In this document: in pieces, positions 1 through 6,056 of the stretch | Position numbering within the stretch: the stretch's first letter is position 1 | Layout of the letters: each line of letters starts with the position of its first letter | NCBI GenBank assembly: GCA_000179315.1 | Contig: ADZZ01000533.1 | Location: 1-34,086, forward strand | DNA from: a delta proteobacterium NaphS2 | GTDB lineage: Bacteria; Desulfobacterota; DSM-4660; Desulfatiglandales; Desulfatiglandaceae | Direction: 5' to 3' | Length of the DNA stretch: 34,086 nt | Notes under the pieces: generated by a model | What the model was told of the DNA's origin: nothing | Seen by the model: only the letters and a program-made list of their open reading frames with translations | Database searches by the model: none | Made by a program: the position numbers and the translations under genes

Positions 1-1286
1 ATAACCCGATCAAGTCTTTCAACCTCCTGGATCATGATTTCGGCGGTCTGGTGGTCTTTTGGCGTGTCCCGGTACCGTTCTTTGAAATAGGTGGCGAATC
101 CTTTGATGGAACTCAAAGGATTCCTGATTTCATGGGCGACCCCCGCGGCGAGCCGGCCGACGGATGCCAGACGCTGGCTTCGAAGGATTTCCTTTTTCAA
201 TTGCCGGATTTCGCTTAGATCCCGGAAAAGGATCACCCATCCCATGGCCGCGCCGTCTTCATCGGAAAGGGACGTGCCGATGACCTCCAGGGGCAGATTT
301 TGTTGATTGTTCAGAGAAGCTTCCAGCTCTTCGGTTATGGGACCGGTTTTTGTTTTCAGTTGATAGAAAAAGTTGCGGAGTGAAGCGGGCAGGACTTCCG
401 AAAGTTGATTTCCAATGGTTTCACCGGCGCTGATTTCCAGCATGGATTCGGCGGTTTGGTTAAAAGAAGCGATCCGTTCTTCGGGATCAATGGCAATGAG
501 ACCCATGGGCATGTTTTCCACCAGGTTGTCTGAAAACACTTTGACCCGTGAGAAAGAGGCCCTGGCGGAGCGATAAGCCTGTGCCAGAAAAAGTGTTACA
601 ACACCCGCAAAACCGATAAGGAGAAAAATGAAGCCCGTGAAAATGCTGTGGCGGATATCTTCTTTTGCGGCATTTTCAACGGAAGTCATATCCAGTCCCA
701 CAAAGATCACCTGGGCGTCACTGCTCTGCGCCTGTTCAGGATTTAGATGCCGCTGGCACCAGTCTCCGGACATCATCATCCCCTGCCGGCGTCCCGCGCC
801 TCCCCCCACCCCTCTGCCCTGCATGGGCACGAACTGGCGAAATACCTCAAAAATCCTTGCGTTGTTTTCCGTGCGAACCTCACGCCAGTTCAGTGCGTGA
901 GAATGGGAAATCCGGTAAAGGTTCAGGTTTTCGCCGTACGTTTTTCCGATATTTTGCGGATCGCTGTTGGCCAGAATTTTGCCTTCCGAGTTGGTGACCA
1001 AAATGTAGACGATATCCCTTTGCTGAGCCGTCTCGACAAGCAACCTCTGAACCTGGGCGCCTCCCCATCTCATGCCCATCATGCCCGTTCGGGCGCCGGC
1101 TTCAAAGGAACGGATGAGTGCCGCACCCTTTTCTTTCAAAAGGGAGATGGTATTTTCTTTCTGGCGGTTGATGGAATCAACCGTCACGAAGAAAAAAATC
1201 GGCGCCAGAACCAATACGGCACCGATGATAACCCAGGGTGGAACCCAGAGCCGAGGCTTTCTTTTAGTGTTTGAGCGCCGCATCAT
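1..1286 (-). CDS. Sensor histidine kinase (ZraS/HydH-like), 3' end cut off by the window edge
   Basis: This is a membrane sensor kinase of a two-component system; 428 residues are visible and the catalytic ATP-binding (HATPase) domain lies beyond the left edge. Transmembrane segments are at about residues 18-36 and 217-236, enclosing a periplasmic sensor domain of about 180 residues. A PAS domain follows at about 250-355, and then the HisKA dimerisation helix with phospho-acceptor His385 in the motif AHEIRNPLSSIKGF. The periplasmic domain carries a Gly/Arg/Met-rich stretch (about 156-172), a kind of loop I recall from some deltaproteobacterial kinases of this type. The start is uncertain. ATG at 1286 is chosen because basic residues then directly precede the first membrane segment. 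An in-frame ATG at 1352 would add 22 residues. Neither start has a good ribosome binding site. The cognate response regulator, often sigma-54 dependent in this family, would lie to the left. Confidence 0.88.
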   Translation of the reverse strand, partial: MMRRSNTKRKPRLWVPPWVIIGAVLVLAPIFFFVTVDSINRQKENTISLLKEKGAALIRSFEAGARTGMMGMRWGGAQVQRLLVETAQQRDIVYILVTNSEGKILANSDPQNIGKTYGENLNLYRISHSHALNWREVRTENNARIFEVFRQFVPMQGRGVGGGAGRRQGMMMSGDWCQRHLNPEQAQSSDAQVIFVGLDMTSVENAAKEDIRHSIFTGFIFLLIGFAGVVTLFLAQAYRSARASFSRVKVFSDNLVENMPMGLIAIDPEERIASFNQTAESMLEISAGETIGNQLSEVLPASLRNFFYQLKTKTGPITEELEASLNNQQNLPLEVIGTSLSDEDGAAMGWVILFRDLSEIRQLKKEILRSQRLASVGRLAAGVAHEIRNPLSSIKGFATYFKERYRDTPKDHQTAEIMIQEVERLDRV

Positions 1287-1355
1287 AAGTATTCTATCAA
1301 GCAAGAATAGTACCAGGATGAAAAAACGGCGATCCGCACCGGAAATGTTCATGCG

Positions 1356-1425
1356 AACAGTTCAGACTGTTTTTTGACCGGATACTTTTTACTCATTCGC
1401 ATTGTGGACCGGGTATAAAGTATCC
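1356..1425. promoter_or_regulatory. Two inverted repeats upstream of the sensor kinase
   Basis: Two short inverted repeats lie between the kinase gene and the next gene. AACAGT and ACTGTT (1356-1371) are separated by TCAG. GGATACTTT (1380-1388) and AAAGTATCC (1417-1425) are separated by 28 bases. They could be operator half-sites for the kinase gene or weak transcript ends. Neither is GC-rich, and no clear -35/-10 pair was seen. The function is a guess. Confidence 0.22.
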
Positions 1426-1522
1426 TCTTTTTTTAGCGCTACGGCAAGAGGGAAATCGGTGTTTCAAATGAGAGGTTCAATAGGTGGCGGGTAACGGGGC
1501 GTTTTACAATTGCCTCTATCGA

Positions 1523-2893
1523 TTAAAAAGAATCGAATCCATAGGGCTCTTCATGGGGAGTGGCCATTTCCTGTTGGGTGGATTGGGCGGCCAGGACGGC
1601 AATACGATTCTTGAGGCGTGAACAGATGAATCGACTGATCAGATCAATTTCCTCTTCCGCCTGGTTATATTCAATGTCCATGATGTCCAGGTAGAGCCGG
1701 TTGACGGAAGGATAAGAATCTTTTGACGGGTCAAAGAATATGGCACGGTAAATGTTCTTGCCCATGAGGATGACAGTGAAATCGGCTTCGGGGCAGATTT
1801 CACCAATAACTTCCGATGCATTTTCCGGGTAGATGACAAGGGGCCTTTGGTTCTCCACATAGAAGTGTATGTATTTGTGAGAGATTTGCCGCCAAAGTCC
1901 GAGCCATTTTGCCTTGCCGAGTTTTCCATGGGTCGTTTTTGAGACTACTTTCTTGAGGATGAGGCGCGTGCGCTCGAGAATTTCCTCCTTCAATTCCACA
2001 AAGATCCTTTCCAGCAATTTTGTTGGCTTAAAGCCATATTCGGAAAGGGGTGGAATACGATTTCCATGGACAAATTCCTTGGTCATGGAAGGCAAAAATG
2101 AAATCTTGACGCCTCCCCTGTTTTCGTTGCGGTCACTGAAGTTGCACCCGAGACCGTCGTAATTTGCTGACCGGATAATTCCTTTCACAAGCGTGCCGGC
2201 ATCGAGGATGCCGGTCTTCTTCAATTCCTTCAGCAAAAACGGGTAGGTCAGATACCGGTAGAAGGCGGGTTCACTCAGAAAAAGGTCTCTCAAGAACTGC
2301 ATTTCCCGGGCTGAAAGCCCCGTGGCGGCCAAATCTTCCGCCGTCGGCCGGTAATCTTTGTTCAGCAGATCCGCGTCGCGCCGTATGAACGCATCCAGTC
2401 GGATCTTTTCTCCGGCTTTGATTTTTTTAAGGAGAAAGAGGCGGATCGCCAGAACTTCAGGCGCGGGGTAAATACTGGTTACTCCGTAATTCCCTTTATA
2501 GAGGCTGAGCCTTTCATCGTAATAGTAAAGGACCTGGCTCAAGTCCAGGATATTGGGGTCCAGTACCATGAAATTGAGCTGGCTCTTTTCACTGTCCGTC
2601 ATGCTTTCCACAAGGCGGTCAAAATCGAGGGGCTCGTCAATAGCCCTGACACGCCAGGGGGGCCTCGATTCGGGCTGGCCGGCCCGGCCCAGAACCACTT
2701 CCATCAGATAGGCCAGGAGCTCTCCGGAATATTGTTGTGCCGGTGTCAGTTGGGCAGAGGGTGAAAGAGGAGATTTTTTAAGTGGGACTTGGATTGTTGA
2801 GGATGCGGCCACTTGAAGCGGATGGATGACAAAAAAAAGGTAGAGGAAGATCAAAAAAGTTGCCGAAAAAATGGACTTGCGCGCGTTGCCCAT
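1523..2893 (-). CDS. Exported protein of unknown function, 456 aa
   Basis: I do not recognise this family. The N-terminus has a basic start and a hydrophobic core (residues 10-29) ending near VAASS, consistent with a Sec signal peptide, so the protein is probably periplasmic. The mature part is mostly hydrophilic and apparently helical. A conserved-looking centre contains the segment NYDGLGCNFSDRN (about 240-253) and then RGGVKISFLP. There are no membrane segments after the signal peptide, no metal-binding Cys cluster and no obvious catalytic motif. The start ATG at 2893 is the one that provides the signal peptide; no strong ribosome binding site precedes it. It is transcribed toward the sensor kinase and divergently from the two-ATPase cassette, so the 380-base region upstream is shared. 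No link in function to either neighbour can be claimed from sequence alone. Confidence 0.7.
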   Translation of the reverse strand: MGNARKSIFSATFLIFLYLFFVIHPLQVAASSTIQVPLKKSPLSPSAQLTPAQQYSGELLAYLMEVVLGRAGQPESRPPWRVRAIDEPLDFDRLVESMTDSEKSQLNFMVLDPNILDLSQVLYYYDERLSLYKGNYGVTSIYPAPEVLAIRLFLLKKIKAGEKIRLDAFIRRDADLLNKDYRPTAEDLAATGLSAREMQFLRDLFLSEPAFYRYLTYPFLLKELKKTGILDAGTLVKGIIRSANYDGLGCNFSDRNENRGGVKISFLPSMTKEFVHGNRIPPLSEYGFKPTKLLERIFVELKEEILERTRLILKKVVSKTTHGKLGKAKWLGLWRQISHKYIHFYVENQRPLVIYPENASEVIGEICPEADFTVILMGKNIYRAIFFDPSKDSYPSVNRLYLDIMDIEYNQAEEEIDLISRFICSRLKNRIAVLAAQSTQQEMATPHEEPYGFDSF

Positions 2894-3083
2894 GTCTATA
2901 CAATCCAGTTATGCCTTTGGCGGGAGAATATCATAAAGTGGATATGCAGTTTTTAAAATTTCATATTATTGTCTTTCTGGGCCCTAATGGCGGAAAATTT
3001 TTGCGAAATCAATATACATGATATGAAAGTTTTTTTCCAGAAGAGGATCAATGTGAAATCGGATCTGATATTTTCGATTATAA

Positions 3084-3098
3084 ATTGCTGGCAACAAT
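3084..3098. promoter_or_regulatory. Candidate operator copy 1, imperfect ATTGTTGCCAACAAT
   Basis: ATTGCTGGCAACAAT matches the perfect copy at 3227-3241 in 13 of 15 positions and is itself a near-palindrome. It lies about 90 bases upstream of the ATPase promoter. The rest of the 2894-3273 intergenic region is AT-rich and holds no convincing gene. A short GTG frame at 3053-3106 with an AGAGGA upstream overlaps this site and is too weak to call. Confidence 0.4.
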
Positions 3099-3167
3099 GT
3101 CTGTAACTGCCCACTTTATTGATGTTCTTCATCTGCTATCCGGAATTTTATTTTTGTTCTCAAATTG

Positions 3168-3183
3168 CCAACAATTATGTTGG
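3168..3183. promoter_or_regulatory. Candidate operator copy 2, CCAACA-ATTA-TGTTGG
   Basis: This is a perfect 6-bp inverted repeat with a 4-base centre, using the same CCAACAAT core as the other copies. It ends 6 bases upstream of the -35 box at 3190, a usual place for a regulator to act on RNA polymerase. Confidence 0.5.
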
Positions 3184-3189
3184 TATCTC

Positions 3190-3217
3190 TTGACATTTCC
3201 ATTCTGCGTGTTATTAT
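3190..3217 (+). promoter_or_regulatory. Sigma-70 type promoter of the two-ATPase cassette
   Basis: TTGACA (3190-3195) is followed after 16 bases by TATTAT (3212-3217), close to the consensus -35/-10 pair. The predicted transcript start falls inside operator copy 3. The ATG of the first ATPase is about 50 bases downstream. Confidence 0.65.
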
Positions 3218-3242
3218 GCCAACAATATTGTTGCCAACAATG
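3218..3242. promoter_or_regulatory. Candidate operator copy 3, overlapping palindromes at the transcript start
   Basis: Two perfect symmetric elements overlap here: CAACAATATTGTTG (3220-3233) and ATTGTTGCCAACAAT (3227-3241). The array begins directly after the -10 box, so a bound protein would block transcription initiation. Taken with copies 1 and 2, this suggests a dedicated repressor, possibly one of the two winged-helix ATPases acting on its own promoter (inference). Confidence 0.55.
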
Positions 3243-3273
3243 CTGTTTTGTTGAATTGGGAGAGGATAATATA

Positions 3274-4524
3274 ATGAAAAAGAGACTTAAACAGGCGCAT
3301 GGCAATTGGGTTGAGGGGGATCGATTCTGGGACAGGGAAAGCGACACCCGGTTGTTGATTAACAAGTTGGATGAAGGCGCTCATATTCTTCTGATGGCCC
3401 AAAGGCGTATGGGGAAAACAAGCCTCATGAAGGAAATCAAAAGACAGTTGGACGACCGCTATACATGCTTGTTCGTGGACCTGCAAAAAGCCTCTTCCGC
3501 CGAGGATGCGATCGTCGAAATAAGCCTTGTGCTCAACCCTTTCAAATCACTGTGGAACAAGACAAAAGGGCTGTTTTCAAACGTTTTAAACAAGTTTGCG
3601 GAAAGCGTCGAAGGGGTAAGTCTTGGAGAAATCGGCATTAAACTTCGCGCAGGCCTAACCTCCGGAAACTGGGTCGAAAAAGGAGATTCCCTGTTTTCAA
3701 TTCTTGCGGAGTCGGAAACGCCGGTTTTACTGTTGATTGATGAGGTTCCGTTGATGGTCAATCGTATGCTGAAGGGCGAGAATTTCAGAATTACATCGGA
3801 AAGAAAGGCCAAAGTGGATGAATTTATGTCCTGGCTGCGGAAAAACAGTATCGCGCATCAGGGAAAAGTCAGGATTGTCATTTCAGGGAGCATCGGCTTT
3901 GAGCCCATACTTCGACAGGCGAATCTCAGCGCCACCATCAATAATTTCCAGCCCTTCGATCTGAAACCCTGGGACGACAAAACCGCGATGAAATGTCTTC
4001 AGGCCCTTGCTTTGGAATACGGCGTCCAATTCAAGAACAATGCGGAAGCTGCAATGGTAAGAAGGCTTGGGTGCTGCATCCCCCATCATGTTCAGATGTT
4101 TTTTGCGCATGTGTACGATAGATGCAAGCGCAGAGGACGGATGGAATTTTTTTCCGACGAAGTAAACGATATTTACGAAAATGAGATGCTCGGCATCCGG
4201 GGGCATTCCGAACTGACCCATTATGAGGAACGGTTGAAACTTGTTTTGGGCCCGGAATCTTTTACGCTGGCACTTGAAATACTCACTGAGACTGCGGTGA
4301 CGGGTTGCCTTACACGCGAATCCCTCTCAGCCCTTCAAAAAGGGTACGAATTCCTGGAAAAAAGCGTTCAGGATGCCTCTGAGGAAGTCCTGAGGGTGCT
4401 CGAACACGACGGATATCTTAAAGCTGATGGTGACGGATTTATGTTTGAATCGTATCTGCTTCAGGATTGGTGGCAAAAACGACACGGATTTTTTCATGTA
4501 CCGGTCCTTGAAAGGGGGATTTAA
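3274..4524 (+). CDS. Archaeal-type P-loop ATPase (ATPase_2-like), first gene of a two-ATPase cassette
   Basis: This is a predicted NTPase of the archaeal-ATPase/STAND-related group, 416 aa. The Walker A region is AQRRMGKTS (residues 42-50), Walker B is VLLLIDE with the Asp-Glu pair intact (151-157), and a sensor-like strand reads VRIVISGS (199-206). Near 265-276 a segment (RLGCCIPHHVQM) sits where this family usually has its GGxP motif. The C-terminal 100 residues look like a winged helix. There is no signal peptide or membrane segment, so it is probably cytoplasmic. The ATG at 3274 is chosen because GGGAGAGG lies just upstream. The longer frame from 3085 would start inside an operator repeat and upstream of the promoter. 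It is followed after 3 bases by a second ATPase of the same layout, so the two products probably act together. What they act on is unknown. Confidence 0.8.
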   Translation: MKKRLKQAHGNWVEGDRFWDRESDTRLLINKLDEGAHILLMAQRRMGKTSLMKEIKRQLDDRYTCLFVDLQKASSAEDAIVEISLVLNPFKSLWNKTKGLFSNVLNKFAESVEGVSLGEIGIKLRAGLTSGNWVEKGDSLFSILAESETPVLLLIDEVPLMVNRMLKGENFRITSERKAKVDEFMSWLRKNSIAHQGKVRIVISGSIGFEPILRQANLSATINNFQPFDLKPWDDKTAMKCLQALALEYGVQFKNNAEAAMVRRLGCCIPHHVQMFFAHVYDRCKRRGRMEFFSDEVNDIYENEMLGIRGHSELTHYEERLKLVLGPESFTLALEILTETAVTGCLTRESLSALQKGYEFLEKSVQDASEEVLRVLEHDGYLKADGDGFMFESYLLQDWWQKRHGFFHVPVLERGI

Positions 4525-4527
4525 ACC

Positions 4528-6021
4528 ATGCCGAAACGCCATATGAAATACAACCCTTCCTTTCTTTCCGATGCGGAGCTGGTGGAAAGTTTTGTGGTCC
4601 GTCATTCTGATCTCCATCTGGTCACCAAAATAATCGAGGAAAACCAAACGGACTCAAACCAACACGTGTTGGTGATCGGACCCCGGGGCAGCGGCAAAAC
4701 CACCCTTGTGCATCGGGTGGCCGTAGAGATTAAACGAAATGAGGATTTGCAGACTCGGTGGTATCCGTTGATTTTCTCGGAAGAAAGTTACGAAGTGGTT
4801 TCCGCCGGTGAGTTCTGGCTTGAGGCATTGTTCCATCTTTCCCGGCAGACAAATGATAAAAAATGGAAACAAACCTATGACGAGCTAAAGGCTGAAACAG
4901 ATGATCAAAGGCTTCTTGAACGGGCGCTTGGTCAGCTTCTGGATTTTGCCGACAGCCAGGGAAAGAGAATTCTGCTGATTGTGGAAAACCTCAACATGCT
5001 GCTAGGCAATATGATCAGCCATGACGAAGCGTGGAAGATGCGGCACACCCTGATGAATGAACCGAGGATGATGCTGCTGGCCACCGCGACCAATCGGTTT
5101 GAGCAATTCGAGAATTTATCGCATGCCATGTTCGAGATGTTCAAGATGCAGGAGCTCAAGCCCCTCGATGACGATGAATGCAACCGTATTTGGGAATTCG
5201 TGGCGGGAGAACGGCTTGCGGGTGAGCGCATCAAACCCATCCGAATATTGACCGGAGGAAATCCCCGCCTGCTTACCATTATCGCAAAATTCGGCGCGCA
5301 CCGTTCCTTCCGCAAGCTGCTGGATGACCTTGTGCACTTGATTGATGATCACACGGAATACTTTAAGAGCCATTTGGACAACCTGCCGGCCATCGAACGA
5401 AAGGCTTACCTGGCTCTTGCTGGATTATGGGATTCCTCAACGGCTCGTGAAGTGGCAAAAGCTGCCAGACTGGATGTCAATAAGACGAGCGCCCTTTTGC
5501 GGCGTCTTATAGGTCGGGGCGCCGTTGTTGTTGAGGATCGGGGGAAGAAGGTTAAATGGTACTCGGTTGCGGAGAGGATGTACAATATCTATTACCTGAT
5601 GCGACGGCGCGGCAAACCGGCCGATCGGGTCAAGGCGACGGTGAAGTTCATGATCAGCATGTATGATCCGGAAGCAGCGGCGCGGTTGATCGCCGAAGAG
5701 GCGATCGGACTTTCGCCGGAGATCTGTAACGATCATAAAGGAGAAGAAGCGCTCAATTCCGCTAGGCGATACATCCAGGATGCTGCTCTCGTAGAGAGTT
5801 CCATCGAAAATGCCATCGAACTATTTGTGGCTTTGGCGGCGGCAGGGCAGGCGAAGGAAGCCCTCGGCCTGCTCATCGATTCTCCGGCCCGGAAGCATCT
5901 CGAACCCCTTGAGGCGGGGTTAGAGCTATTCATTGGGGAAGATGTAAAGACCGCCCCTGAAATTCTGGAAATCGCCAAAGATGTTGTAAAACGGATCGAA
6001 GATCGGGTGAAAGAGGGTTGA
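4528..6021 (+). CDS. Archaeal-type P-loop ATPase with winged helix and degenerate Walker B, second cassette gene
   Basis: This 497-aa protein is related in layout to the preceding gene product. Walker A is GPRGSGKTT (51-59). The Walker B strand reads RILLIVEN (147-154), so the usual Asp-Glu is replaced by Glu-Asn and hydrolysis may be weak or absent. A sensor-like strand is at 181-189 (MMLLATATN), and GGNPRLL at 243-249 is typical of the archaeal ATPase_2 family. Residues about 285-350 form a winged helix-turn-helix (AREVAKAARLDVNKTSALLRRL, then a basic wing), probably for nucleic-acid binding. The last 140 residues are helical and TPR-like. AAAGGGGGA inside the end of the previous gene serves as ribosome binding site, and only 3 bases separate the genes, so they are probably translationally coupled. 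It ends 35 bases from the convergent pbpC, with no clear terminator between. Confidence 0.8.
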   Translation: MPKRHMKYNPSFLSDAELVESFVVRHSDLHLVTKIIEENQTDSNQHVLVIGPRGSGKTTLVHRVAVEIKRNEDLQTRWYPLIFSEESYEVVSAGEFWLEALFHLSRQTNDKKWKQTYDELKAETDDQRLLERALGQLLDFADSQGKRILLIVENLNMLLGNMISHDEAWKMRHTLMNEPRMMLLATATNRFEQFENLSHAMFEMFKMQELKPLDDDECNRIWEFVAGERLAGERIKPIRILTGGNPRLLTIIAKFGAHRSFRKLLDDLVHLIDDHTEYFKSHLDNLPAIERKAYLALAGLWDSSTAREVAKAARLDVNKTSALLRRLIGRGAVVVEDRGKKVKWYSVAERMYNIYYLMRRRGKPADRVKATVKFMISMYDPEAAARLIAEEAIGLSPEICNDHKGEEALNSARRYIQDAALVESSIENAIELFVALAAAGQAKEALGLLIDSPARKHLEPLEAGLELFIGEDVKTAPEILEIAKDVVKRIEDRVKEG

Positions 6022-6056
6022 TGGAGAGTACTGTAGGGCAACAATCGGCTCCAGTT

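Noticed and set aside
747-1274. 175-aa plus-strand frame opposite the sensor kinase
   Set aside because: It is a mirror of the kinase coding sequence. The composition is not protein-like and there is no ribosome binding site.
3053-3106. Seventeen-residue frame starting GTG after AGAGGA
   Set aside because: It is very short, overlaps an operator copy, has no promoter in front, and there is no sign of conservation that can be judged here.
3084-3242. CRISPR array suggested by repeated CCAACAAT
   Set aside because: The repeats are short palindromes with irregular spacing around a promoter. There are no spacer-length intervals of constant size and no cas genes.
3085-3273. N-terminal extension of the first ATPase from an ATG at 3085
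   Set aside because: It would start within an operator repeat and upstream of the promoter. It adds a Cys-rich, unlikely segment and has no ribosome binding site, whereas ATG 3274 has GGGAGAGG just upstream.
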